NCBI GenBank assembly: GCA_032718475.1
Contig: JAUCBJ010002012.1
Span: 1-35,642, forward strand
DNA from: Nemertoderma westbladi
Lineage: Eukaryota; Xenacoelomorpha; Nemertodermatida; Nemertodermatidae
Length of the DNA stretch: 35,642 nt
Direction: 5' to 3'
The position numbers were made by a program, and so were the translations under genes. The notes below the pieces were generated by a model. The model was not told where the DNA came from, did not search any database, and worked only from the letters and a program-made list of their open reading frames with translations. Shown piece by piece: positions 1-9,449 of this stretch. Within the stretch, counting starts at the first letter, position 1; every line of letters starts with the position of its first letter.

Positions 1-2529
1 TCAATGTCCATCGCGAGCATCGCTGCAGCTTGTCTCCTGGCGGCCCTTCCTTTGGATGGTAGCGGGATCATGTCCGTCCGTCTCTCCAACTCGGTAGTGC
101 GTGCCTCTAGAAACCACTTTCCGTCACCGAATTCTTCTTTGTAGGAGTATAAGCGCCTGAGGATCTTGAAGGGACCGAATAATCCAGCGCTCAATAGTAG
201 ATCCACATAATGGAATGGTAGTGTCGCTGCCGTATGGAGGCGTTCTGGGAACGAGAAGTATCCGCACGCCATCTCTTGCGCGATATTTCGAGCACTTCTA
301 CGCACTTTGGTCTTTACGTGGTTATTGGCATAGGTTTCAAACATAACCATATTTCCCATAGCTGTTACGTCCTTAGTAGGACACTTTATGTTACAACGGG
401 GGCTCTGCGGAATGTCCACGGAAACCGCATTTTGTGCAGAGGTTGTAAAGGGTAGGACAAACCGAAACATCGTGGCCCGATATCGCGCAATAGGGACAGT
501 AAAGTATCCCAAGGAGCTGGAGGCACGAATCGGTAACCCGATTTCTCCTTCCGCGTGGACACTGTTCCGAACCGCAGTTTCCGCACACCTCCAGTTGCAT
601 CTCCCGGCCGAAGAATATCGGGATCGGTACGCCGGCGTAATACTCCAGCCGTCGGTCACTTTTGGGGATACTCGCAGTAGCCGGTAGCCCGCGGAATGCT
701 GGGCTTTGGCGGAGTATGTTCTCGCTACGATAACCTTCCTTATAGCCCGCCGGTCGCATCCCGGGAGCCCGTTTCTGGTGGTGGATCCACTCGGTTTGTT
801 CGGCGTACCACCGGGTAAGTCGCATAGGGTCTTGTGGAACGGAGGGGGCCGTCGCCACAGCTCGGTCGGCGAAGGGGTGCCGGGGCGTTCGCCGGAGGAA
901 TTCCGAGGAGGTCTACAGGGGTTGGAGCAACGCTGGGACCCTTCGCAACCTGTATAGCTGAGCGGGTCCGCTGGGTGCTGGTGCTCGGGATCTCCGAAGA
1001 CCAGTCTTCTCCCCCCGGGAACGGATATGGAGATCACCTCTGACAGGTGTCGCCGAAGTCGCTAAGCGCGTAGGTGGTTACTAACTCCCTAGCGGGACTG
1101 CCAGAGCCAAGCGGGGTGGATACGCCTGCTTCCGTCGCAGGTTCAGCCGCGGCGACCCGTTTGGCGGCTGGTTCGTAAGCGACTTCCGGATCGAGTTGTC
1201 GCTTTGGGGTGGACAGCAGGACACCTTCCTGTAGCCATAATTCCTCCCCGTCCGATGATATCAGTGGTTCCTCTGCACCGAGGAGATAACATCGTAGGGA
1301 TGTCAAACGGTCCGTTATCATCCCAGGATGCGATGACGTTGAGCGTTTTCGTATCTCCCGGTGGAATATTCTCTACCGCTTTGAACGCGTGGTCGATAAC
1401 TTCGTTCCACTCATAGTCGATAAAGGATCTAGGAACCGCATTAATGAGTTTATCGAGAGTCTTGCAGATGAACTTGGCAACAGTATATGATTCCATTACG
1501 ATGTAGATATAGTTACGTCGATCCGGATTCTCCCATTTCTGGTGGATCGTCCATTTTCTTTCTACGTCCCTCCAACGATTCTCTCGCTCGTTCGTTATCT
1601 CTAATTCCGAGTGTGCGCCATATATCTTGTTATAGTCCAGGAATTTCTGAGGTTTAAAGTCTATACCGCCGTTAAGCACCGCGAGGTAGCCGATACCGGA
1701 TTTCGTCGGTCTCACTTCCCGGAATCCATGCATGAATTCTGTGGATCGCAACCAGGCTAACAGGGTTTGGGTGTCGACAAAGTGACTAATGGCGCTGAGG
1801 TCTTCTCGTCGGTTTCTTCCAAATGGAGCGTTGGCGTAGTCATTCCGGGTATCCGCCTTTATATCCGACCCAATCTTGATAACATCGAAATCAAATAGGA
1901 TCTGTTGGATCTCAGGTGGTAATAACCAGATCGCTCCAGATGTCCACACCTCCTGTTTGGGTGTCGGGAAGATCCGACATAATAACACTAGACCGTCTAG
2001 GGTTCCGAGGACGACGACCAATGATCAACCGTATTCCTTCGTCCCATACTTCTCCTGGTAGTCGTCGCGGTTCTGGATGACCGATATACGCTCCTCTCGT
2101 AGTGTCGTTGTACATTCCGCTAGGTTTCCCCAGTGGGTGAGGTATGTACTTTTGTCATCAACGAAACTTTGGCATCGCGCCAATGTAATCGCTTTCGAGG
2201 TGGGCGTCGTGTTTCCCTCGTTGTCGTCAAACACCGGGATTTGTAGACGCTTCTCCGGAACGTTTCCCAGAATGACAACTCCGCTCCTCCGGTTGCCTTT
2301 GCGTTCCGAGTTCTTTTCAGGCTCGTACTAGCATCGGACAACCAGAGCTCTCGTAGATTACGGGAATCCGGTTCCTCCGGCACGGAGAATTTAACGATTT
2401 GCACATTCTCTGTTTCTCTGTTATCTCGGCGTTCCATTTCGTATCAAAGTTAGGAGATCCAGGCTGTGGATATTCCAGTAAATCGAGAGTGTTACGTAAT
2501 TCGCCGAGAATTTGGCGATTGGAGTCCAT
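1..2529 (-). pseudogene. Exonuclease-fold-like and zinc-knuckle protein frame, broken, incomplete at left edge
   Basis: A long coding stretch reads leftward from an ATG at 2529 (A at -3, G at +4) and passes the window edge. It is broken into open pieces in different frames: 2529-2410, 2440-2335, 2333-2025, 2021-1310, 1321-1034, 858-391 and about 390-1. An in-frame TGA lies near 2022-2024. The 2021-1310 piece looks like an RNase D/WRN-type 3'-5' exonuclease core: LPPEIQQIL, then VIKIGSDIKAD (exo II-like Asp), FVDTQTLLAW, and NYIYIVMESYTV at the Y-x3-D position with Glu in place of Asp. I see no convincing exo I DxE, so activity is doubtful. The 858-391 piece has a CPYC..GH....C retroviral-type zinc knuckle (near 475-430), then CTKCGFRGH. 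The family is not recognised. Strand, GC content and position after pol suggest an extra ORF of the BEL/Pao element, but an unrelated element or gene is possible. A possible splice acceptor (TTTGCAACAG) lies about 15-25 bp upstream of the ATG. Confidence 0.5.
2304..2327 (-). repeat. Dispersed hairpin motif, copy in downstream frame
   Basis: On the plus strand this reads TTCCGAG, TTCTTTTCAG, GCTCGTA, nearly the same as the hairpin units at 11.4-11.9 kb and the copy inside gag at 9201-9224. On the minus strand it can fold as CGAGCC, a short A-rich loop, and a CTCG return arm. It falls in the N-terminal coding stretch of the exonuclease-like frame, next to an apparent frame change. Confidence 0.6.
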
Positions 2530-3049
2530 ATTTTAGATTATGTCTGTTGCAAATTTACATCAGTTAATTATAAATCCAGAAAGTCTGATTCTATAGTGAC
2601 TGCAGAATAATTCAGTTTATTATTATTCAGTTTATTATTGCTAAATAGGCATCTACCATCTTATTGCTACTACATTCAGTATTTACAGTTACTATAGCTA
2701 TACATTAATATCCAACCAGTTTTTTGACTTTTTATGTCCTCTTCTTTTTCCAATTATTTTCTTTTCTACATTTTATACATTTTTTTTTGTCTTTTTTCAT
2801 TTCTCATTTCACATTTCACTATTTCATCATATTTCATCATTTATTTCCACATTTCATCATTTATTTCCACCATTACATTGGGGTTATAGCCCCCCGGCTA
2901 TTATCATTTGTTATAAGCGCAGCACCAGGGTGCGCATCATTACATTTACATCATCATACGCGTCATCATTCAGTTTATAGTAGGGTTGTCTGTTTCTTTT
3001 CATCATTTCCAACTACATTCAACCATCTTCTTTAGGAAATTTTCGTTAT
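2530..3049. other. AT-rich, pyrimidine-biased spacer
   Basis: No convincing gene is present. The plus strand is strongly T/C-rich from about 2720 to 2870, with a short imperfect direct repeat of the type ATTTCATCATTTATTTCCAC near 2820-2870. On the minus strand this is a purine-rich tract, but too AT-rich and diffuse to call a polypurine tract. A short GC-rich palindromic patch (ATAGCCCCCCGGCTAT) lies at 2886-2901. Confidence 0.6.
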
Positions 3050-3490
3050 GGAAGGGGTGTTACGCGGCAATCTGGGATCTACAGCTGGGCTAGTTACACC
3101 GCCTACACCCCAAACTGCACACGTAACAGACAATGAAGACGCTGGAAGTGAAGTCACGTGGAATGCACCAGGGACCCACCAGAATAACACTCCCAACAAC
3201 ATAAAGCTCAGCCGACGAAGTCATGTGGGATGGGGTTACGCAACATTCTGGGATCTACAGCTGGACTAGTTACACCGCCTACACCCCAAAATCCACATAA
3301 CGGTCCCACCAGAATAACACGACTGAGAAACATAAAACCTCTATCGACGAAGTCATGTGGATGCACCATGGACCCACCAGAATAACGCGATAGAGGGGGT
3401 GTTGCGCGGCAATCCGGGATCTACAGCTGGACTAGTTACACTGCCTACGCCCCGAACTGCGCATGCAACGGACAACACTATACAACACAA
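3050..3490. repeat. Direct tandem repeat, about 170 bp unit, 2.5 copies
   Basis: Three copies share GGGATCTACAGCTGG at 3074, 3250 and 3416 (spacings 176 and 166 bp), followed by CTAGTTACACCGCCTACACCC-like sequence. Other shared pieces include GACCCACCAGAATAAC and GAAGTCATGTGG. The third copy is truncated near 3490. The array lies between the pol stop and the downstream frame, where 3' UTR or LTR sequence would be expected. The 250 bp between the array and pol hold no recognisable feature. Confidence 0.85.
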
Positions 3491-3747
3491 TGGATACAAT
3501 GAATTCCACTTCAAATCTTTACCATTTCCAATAATCCAATGTAGTTGGTCCCGATGACCAAAATCAGGGTGAACAATACATAAACTACCCTGCGTCAGTC
3601 GAAACATCTGCAGGGTGACGCTGGACTCCACATAACACACGAGAAAACACAAATACCATTGCGTGGTTACAGTTGGTTTAAGGGGGTCCATTATTCATTG
3701 TCGGTAAATCACATTTTAAAAGAGTTTGTCAACACGATGGGAAGGGT

Positions 3748-5001
3748 TTAAACGGGTTTAGCATTGTCACCAATGTCTTCAGCAGGATCCTGAGTAGGGA
3801 ACCTAACACCTCTCGTGGAGTCACCACTGTCATTGCCTTCGAGAAGGCACAGCCTCTGGATAGGGCGTTGGTAGTGGCCCTTCGATGTCCGCATCGTCAC
3901 AGTCCTCGCAAGTCTGTCTTTACTTGGGGTTATTTCCAAGACTCGCGCCACAGGCCAGTGGACGCGGTCTTTAAGGTCTTCCTTAACCAGCACCATGTCG
4001 CCAACTGCGACGTTCCTGTAGGTGGTATTCCACTTCCTCCTGGTCCGGAGGGTTATGAGGTACTCTTGGGCCCAGATTCTCCACCAATGCGCTGCCAGCG
4101 CTTGGGCCTTTTTCCAATTGGTATGTCTCGCAATATCGTTGGGATCTGGGAACATTGCCTCTGGATGTACGTTGGTTTTGGGTCTTCCAAGTAGATGGTT
4201 AGGTGTAAGAGGCTCCAGATCTGTTGGGTCATCGTGGATAGGTACGATTGGCCAGTTGTTCAGGGTGGCCGTGATCTTGCAGAATGTAGTGCGAAGGGTG
4301 TCGTGGGTTACCTGGGTATCCCCTAATGCGACGCGCATGGATCGTTTCAAGAAGTCGATGAGTTTCTCCCATACCCCGCTCGTATGGGGTGCCAAGGGCA
4401 TTTGGAAGTGCCATTGTATATGGTGTTCCTTCCAGACTTGGGATGCAGTCTCTTCGGTGAACCATCCCCCGATAGCCTCTCTGAGTTCCCTTCTGAAGTT
4501 CGTTCCATTATCGGAGTACATATGCCGGCATGATCCGTTGTTTGCTACGAACCGACGCAGAGCATTGATAAAGGCATGCTGCGTGAGGTTTACTACGAGG
4601 TCTAGGTAAATCACCCTTGACCTAAGGCATGTGAAGATGGCTCCCCAGCTTTTGATGTTCGATCGTCGCTCGATGACAGTAAATGGTCTGAAACAGTCTA
4701 CTCCGGTTACATAGAACGGCGGTGAATCAGACTGCAGCCGTGTAGTCAGTAGGTCGGCCATTCTTTGGGTGAGCGGTGGCGCTAGGTATCGTCTGCAAGG
4801 GAAACAACGTTTTAAGACTTTCCGGATCAGTGGCTGGATGTGGGTGATCCAATATCTTTGCCGGATGTTAGCCATAATCCAGTTCTGGCCCGCGTGATGG
4901 TTTTCCTCGTGGCACTGTTGAATTAATAGCTTGGCTAGTGTTGATGTTCCGGGCAGAAGCGCTGGGTATTTGACTTCATATTCGACTGGGGTGTTTGCCA
5001 T
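3748..5001 (-). CDS. BEL/Pao integrase with C-terminal DUF5641-like domain
   Basis: This open stretch of 417 codons is the C-terminal part of the polyprotein. The zinc-binding HHCC domain shows H31, H35 or H36, and the CFPC pair C66/C69. The catalytic core keeps the DDE triad: D102 (VDCFRPF), D164 (SDNGTNF) and E212 (GVWEKLI). Residues about 310-400 (VGDMVLVKED, WPVARVLEI) match the DUF5641-type tail usual at the end of BEL/Pao pol. Integrase joins the cDNA ends to host chromosomal DNA in the nucleus. The ATG at 5001 is only the first Met after an in-frame TGA at 5014-5016, and coding homology continues upstream in the same frame. So this is a fragment of the polyprotein, not an independent gene. 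Confidence 0.93.
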   Translation of the reverse strand: MANTPVEYEVKYPALLPGTSTLAKLLIQQCHEENHHAGQNWIMANIRQRYWITHIQPLIRKVLKRCFPCRRYLAPPLTQRMADLLTTRLQSDSPPFYVTGVDCFRPFTVIERRSNIKSWGAIFTCLRSRVIYLDLVVNLTQHAFINALRRFVANNGSCRHMYSDNGTNFRRELREAIGGWFTEETASQVWKEHHIQWHFQMPLAPHTSGVWEKLIDFLKRSMRVALGDTQVTHDTLRTTFCKITATLNNWPIVPIHDDPTDLEPLTPNHLLGRPKTNVHPEAMFPDPNDIARHTNWKKAQALAAHWWRIWAQEYLITLRTRRKWNTTYRNVAVGDMVLVKEDLKDRVHWPVARVLEITPSKDRLARTVTMRTSKGHYQRPIQRLCLLEGNDSGDSTRGVRFPTQDPAEDIGDNAKPV

Positions 5002-5606
5002 CCGGGTATTTAGTCAGATCACTCCATCTTCCCCCATCATGGGTCTCAACTGGTAGACTGGACTGTCCGGTTTCAAGGTCTTGCCCGCACTGAGCTGTTC
5101 CCATTCATCGGGGAAACTTTCTTTCTGGACATATCTAACAATACATTTTTCTGCAATAATGAGTTCTCATAAACTTCGTCGAACTATCGGTGTATTATCC
5201 CTCCACCGCAGGAAGTTACAAAGAGTCATGACGTGGTGGATAAGATGTCTCATCGAGGAGGTTCGCTCTATCAATAGGTGTAAGGACGCAGCTGGTTGCG
5301 TAGTGGTCGCAATATTATAGTGCCTGTCTGAGTCCTTTGCAGGCTCGGTCAGGCAACTATAGATTTCCACGGTGGCACTTCCATGGACTTTACGAATCTA
5401 CTTATCATCTTCTGAATATTTCCCGCTATCTAGTTCGGGATCGAATCGGGTGCTCCAGGTAAGTTGTGGCTGCTGTAAGAATTCCGGGCCTATGAGCCAA
5501 AGTTTACTCTTACCGAGCTGTAGTGGGCTGGTGCCTCTGCTCGATAAGTCCGCCGGGTTTTCTTTCCCGTTTACGTGGTGCCACTGTTCTCGGCCGGTAC
5601 ACTGTT
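5002..5606 (-). pseudogene. BEL/Pao RNase H to integrase linker, broken
   Basis: The integrase frame continues here after a 1-nt shift from the RT frame near 5610-5625. It contains the motif GKENPADLSSRG (about 5571-5536), which is highly characteristic of BEL/Pao between RNase H and integrase, then KLWLIGPEFL around 5505. Three stops interrupt it in frame: TAG at 5398-5400, TGA at 5167-5169 and TGA at 5014-5016. The last two could come from CGA-to-TGA changes. The frame between the stops is open and keeps BEL-like residues, so decay is recent relative to sequence divergence. Confidence 0.85.
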
Positions 5607-7517
5607 TTATTTCCGTGGGTTCGCTACGAACGTGGTGTGTCGCCGTGATGGTGAGTGGAGGTAGTAAAGCACGATACTCGAATCAACCCAGAAATGCTGC
5701 AATTCGATGGGGATTCTTAAGTTCCGCATGATCATGCGGTTCTGCCTCACTGCCCAGACTGTGGCCTGCAGCTCGAGTCTAGGGATTGTTGCTACAAATT
5801 CCCCGGATACCATCTTAGCCTTAGAGAATAAGAAGATCGTATCACCATTTCCATCCTGGCTTAATCTTCTTAGGAAGATAACTACGCCGATTCTGGTATT
5901 CGATGCATCCGAGAAAGTATGGAGCTGGAATATATCGGTGGGTAGTTTGTCGAGGAAGAACGGTCGAGGGATCCGCATGAGGTTTAGATGTTCAAGTTGT
6001 TCCGTCCACTTTCTCCATTTGGCACTGAGGTGTGGGGGGAGTTCTTCGTCCCATCCCAGTCCTTCTATCCACATTTCTTTGATCAAATTCATTCCAGCCA
6101 ATGTTACTGGGGATATGAAGTTTAATGGATCAAATATGGCACTCTTTACAGATAAACATCCCCTCTTAGTCATTGGTTTGGGTAGGGGATTATATTTGAA
6201 GATGAACTGGTCCAATTGTATGTCCCATTCGATACTGAGTACACGGTGATCCACACCCTCGGAATACATTTTGTTGTCGTCTAGCCTGATTTCTTCCGGG
6301 AACCTTTCCATAAGTTCCTTATCATGGGATCTAAACTTTACGAGAGGGAAACCGCCTCTCTTTAAACATTCCACCATTCCCATAGCCAGCTGATATGCCT
6401 CGTCGACATTGTTGGCGCCAGCGCATCCGTCGTCTACATAGAAACATCGTCGGATGGTCTCTATGACTGTTGGAGGGAACTCATTTTCACACATAGTCGC
6501 TGTTTTCTTCAACATGTCGCTACATGCCACCGGCGAGTCCTTAGCGCCGAAGATTCTGACAATCATTCGCATTACATCCACATCCTTCAAGGTGAGTTGA
6601 TTTATCTCCTGTGGAGTTAATGTTTTATCTGTCCACAATATACGTAGGCAATCTGAGTCTCTTGGTAGCATTCGGACCTGGTGGAACATCGCTTTGATGT
6701 CGCATGTGAAGGCTATTTTGTTTTCTCTGAACCTGATCAATACGCCGATAAGTGTACTGTAGATGTTGGGCCCGGTGAAAAGTTGGCTGTTCAAGGATTC
6801 GCCCTGATACATAGCCGCAGCATCATTTACTACCCGGATTTTACCGCCCTTCCGGGCTTCCACCACATAGTGGGTTGGGAGGTAATACGTCCATTTAGTC
6901 CCCTGTAGTTCATTCCAGGGCACCATTTCCGCCAATCCATCTTCTAAATATCCTTTAATCACATTATTGTATTTCTCCTTTATCTCGGGTAGCTCGTTTA
7001 ACCGGCATAGGATACCCTTGAGCCTCCTAAGGGCCATGCTGGCATTATTCGCCATCGGTCTATCTGGGTCTTTCCAGAGCATGGGCGAACACCAATGTCC
7101 GTCTTTGAACGTTGCCTGGTCGAGAACGTCAATACAATATTGATCTTCCTCGGACGGGTTCTCGTCCTTCTCAGCAAACTCCTGAGTCTCTAAGTAGAAA
7201 TAATTTGTCATCTCCTGCTGGGTTTTTTCGGTTTCCAGGAATAAATCCTCGCCCAGGTCGGTTGCTGAACAGTAACCCACAGATGTTGCATTCTCTTTGA
7301 TCTGGCATTTAGGGAGATATGTATATGTGTCGGTAGTCTCCTCTTTGATGCCGCAAAGTGTCCATCCCATGATGGTGCACTCCGCATAAAAACTGTCATC
7401 CGGCTTTACGGATTGGGCAATGTCTCCGGTTGGTATATCTAATTCCGGTGTATCGAGTCCGATTAATAGCGTAATTCGGTTCACGTCCAACGCTGGGCAT
7501 CTTAGATCCACATCTTC
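5607..7517 (-). CDS. BEL/Pao reverse transcriptase and RNase H
   Basis: Counting from the GTG at 7511, the RT palm shows motif A with Asp near residue 271 (CDIKAMFHQVRM, near 6701) and motif C as YVDD at residues 358-361 (near 6440-6429). The Pao-type A17 region includes SAIFDPLNFISPVTL at about 457-471. RNase H carries D535 (FSDASN), the Glu of RLEL, and the Asp of WVDSS, so all catalytic acids look present. This enzyme copies the element RNA into DNA in cytoplasmic particles. There is no real start codon: the frame is continuous with gag-protease across a TAG at 7518-7520. The 3' end is a frameshift that leaves a false stop at 5607. Confidence 0.95.
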   Translation of the reverse strand, partial: EDVDLRCPALDVNRITLLIGLDTPELDIPTGDIAQSVKPDDSFYAECTIMGWTLCGIKEETTDTYTYLPKCQIKENATSVGYCSATDLGEDLFLETEKTQQEMTNYFYLETQEFAEKDENPSEEDQYCIDVLDQATFKDGHWCSPMLWKDPDRPMANNASMALRRLKGILCRLNELPEIKEKYNNVIKGYLEDGLAEMVPWNELQGTKWTYYLPTHYVVEARKGGKIRVVNDAAAMYQGESLNSQLFTGPNIYSTLIGVLIRFRENKIAFTCDIKAMFHQVRMLPRDSDCLRILWTDKTLTPQEINQLTLKDVDVMRMIVRIFGAKDSPVACSDMLKKTATMCENEFPPTVIETIRRCFYVDDGCAGANNVDEAYQLAMGMVECLKRGGFPLVKFRSHDKELMERFPEEIRLDDNKMYSEGVDHRVLSIEWDIQLDQFIFKYNPLPKPMTKRGCLSVKSAIFDPLNFISPVTLAGMNLIKEMWIEGLGWDEELPPHLSAKWRKWTEQLEHLNLMRIPRPFFLDKLPTDIFQLHTFSDASNTRIGVVIFLRRLSQDGNGDTIFLFSKAKMVSGEFVATIPRLELQATVWAVRQNRMIMRNLRIPIELQHFWVDSSIVLYYLHSPSRRHTTFVANPRK

Positions 7518-9449
7518 CTATTCTAACTGTATGAGGGGTGTGTATTCAGATGATTGTCGGAACCGCACTCGGAGATCGGTGTGTACCAGAGCGTTTTTTA
7601 TCGTCAGTTTGACCGTCTCGTAACCCTTCATAACTCCTTCCATCCTGAGTTGTACCTCCCCGGATTCCACTTCTTTATGGTTGGTTATCATCTGCATGTG
7701 CCGCTTGCAATGTTCGTAGTCTAGGCCTAGTTGTTCGAGGAAATCCCGGTTGATGATGGTTCCGTCCGACCCGTTGTCAAGGAATGCGAGTGTTGTTAAG
7801 GATTTCCCGACCCCTTGGATTCTTACTGGGATCACTTTGGCGAAGACCATATAATGGCGGTTTATTAAATTGACCATAGCTGATATACTGGTCACATGTG
7901 ATACATCGGCGGTGGTCTTAAATGGATTGGTTTCCCTCCGCTGAATCGTCAGGGTACCCTTGGAGACGTGATTCGTTTCTCCTCTGCGTTTGGATTCGAT
8001 CCGGAACAGTAGGGTGGTGAAATCGAAATTTGCAGGAATGTGGAGGAGTGTATGATGTCGTAGGTCGTTACAGACCGCGCAGCACGACCTTTGGTTGCAA
8101 TCCCGGATGTAGTGACCTGTTCCGAGACACTGGAAGCATCCTCGGTGTTTCATTATTGCCTCGAAGTGTGGAACGAGTTCGGCAAACTGGAACTTTCTGC
8201 AGAATTCCACCTTGTGTTTCTCCCTGCAGAAGAGACATAGCAGGGAGGTTGTGGTGCCTTCCCTTTCGGGTGCCCAATTCGCTAGATAACATGCCCATTC
8301 CTCGGCTGATGTCGGTTCGTCATAGTCCTCGTCATCGGAATCCTCTGCTATGGTGATGGCCATTGTACTCACCGGAGGGGGGCGGAATCTCGGTTTCGGA
8401 GTGGGTGCCCTGCTCCTAGAGTTGTTCTCTACTCCGTCTAACTTGGAGAGACTTTGTTTGGGGAACATCGAATCGTTCATGGCTTCGGAGATGTCATCTA
8501 GGAATGCCGACATTTTGAGGAAACTAGGATCCTGATCCGGGTGTCGGCGTCGGAGATCGACACATTTATACGCCCATTTGCTTTGCAACCATCCGGGGAA
8601 CTTCCGGGCAATCTGTCGGAGGTTTAGGATGTTGTTTACCTGTTCCTCCTTGTTTAATGTTTTTAAAGTGTAGTAAGCGTCTTTCATTGAGTCCAAAAAC
8701 TCTTGGATATTCTGTGGGTCCCCTAAGGATCCAGCGTCCTGTATCAGTTTTTCAAGCGTCTTATTGATGATAGTTCCGATGTTACCATATCTTTTATCTA
8801 GAGTTTTCCATGCGTCGTGGTACGCTTCGTGAGATCCTCCCTCGAAACCTTTAATGATTCGGCGTGGTTTGTCACCCAGGTATTGAGATAAATATACCAG
8901 TTTTTGCGCGTCAGTTATGTCTGTTGATCCGATCTGAGCAAAGAACCGTTTCTTAAATCCAAGGTAATCGACGGGGTCTCCCTCGAAGGTGCAGATCTCC
9001 ATCTTGGGCATAGCCAGGCAGTTCTCCAAGGCTCGGATGATGCCGACGTCGTCTGAACTGGAATGACTAGGAGGATTGTAATTACTAACACTCTCTCCCA
9101 TACATGATGGATCGATGAGAGGTGGAGTTTTAATGATGACGCAGTTATGGATTTTCGGTGTGGACATGAACAGATTATTGGATCGAGGGGTGGCGTCCCG
9201 TTCCGAGTCCTTTTCAGGCTCGTACTGGGGAACGCTCGGTGCCGTGGGATTGGATGGGAAATAAGGTTCCTCATTCTTAAGCGTAACCGGTGGTGGATGG
9301 AATACCGGTGCTTGTGTCGATAACGTAGACTGTATGGTTGGCGGGAACTCGGGTTTCGGGGGTTTCGCAGCCGGTGGCGTAAATGACTTTTCTAACTCTG
9401 GGACCGGGATTGGTTCATAGTCCTGTTCTATACCCCTTTCCCAGTCCTC
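7518..9449 (-). CDS. BEL/Pao gag (DUF1759-like), zinc knuckles and aspartic protease
   Basis: From the Met at 9167, residues about 55-200 fit the DUF1759 gag domain (FEGDPVDYLGFKKRF, YLSQYLGDKPRRII). Zinc-binding motifs follow: CLFCREKHKVEFC at 311-323, CCHC CFQCLGTGHYIRDC at 344-357, and a CC..C...HH segment at 362-371. The protease (DUF1758-like) has AFLDNGSD at 461-468, with Asn in the usual D-S/T-G triplet. This is a variant I believe occurs in BEL-type proteases. Gag builds the particle and the protease cuts the polyprotein. The frame is also open upstream from 9449 to 9168 through a Pro-rich linker that joins the coiled-coil N-terminus, so 9167 is probably an internal Met. The 3' end is an in-frame TAG just before RT, either a nonsense mutation or a readthrough site. 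Confidence 0.92.
   Translation of the reverse strand, partial: EDWERGIEQDYEPIPVPELEKSFTPPAAKPPKPEFPPTIQSTLSTQAPVFHPPPVTLKNEEPYFPSNPTAPSVPQYEPEKDSERDATPRSNNLFMSTPKIHNCVIIKTPPLIDPSCMGESVSNYNPPSHSSSDDVGIIRALENCLAMPKMEICTFEGDPVDYLGFKKRFFAQIGSTDITDAQKLVYLSQYLGDKPRRIIKGFEGGSHEAYHDAWKTLDKRYGNIGTIINKTLEKLIQDAGSLGDPQNIQEFLDSMKDAYYTLKTLNKEEQVNNILNLRQIARKFPGWLQSKWAYKCVDLRRRHPDQDPSFLKMSAFLDDISEAMNDSMFPKQSLSKLDGVENNSRSRAPTPKPRFRPPPVSTMAITIAEDSDDEDYDEPTSAEEWACYLANWAPEREGTTTSLLCLFCREKHKVEFCRKFQFAELVPHFEAIMKHRGCFQCLGTGHYIRDCNQRSCCAVCNDLRHHTLLHIPANFDFTTLLFRIESKRRGETNHVSKGTLTIQRRETNPFKTTADVSHVTSISAMVNLINRHYMVFAKVIPVRIQGVGKSLTTLAFLDNGSDGTIINRDFLEQLGLDYEHCKRHMQMITNHKEVESGEVQLRMEGVMKGYETVKLTIKNALVHTDLRVRFRQSSEYTPLIQLE
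9201..9224 (-). repeat. Dispersed hairpin motif, copy inside gag linker
   Basis: The plus strand reads TTCCGAGTCCTTTTCAGGCT followed by CGTA, identical in core to the units at 11636-11659 and close to those at 11425, 11764, 11866 and 2304. Here it is read as codons of the gag linker (YEPEKDSER). On the minus strand it folds as CGAGCC, loop TGAAAA, and GG-A-CTCG with one bulged A. Confidence 0.65.

Noticed and set aside
2724-3035. 103-codon plus-strand open frame rich in Phe and His
   Set aside because: It is the translation of a T/C-rich low-complexity tract.
3050-3490. Possible 3' LTR of the BEL element
   Set aside because: No segment here matches the region upstream of gag, and the structure is explained by a ~170-bp tandem repeat.
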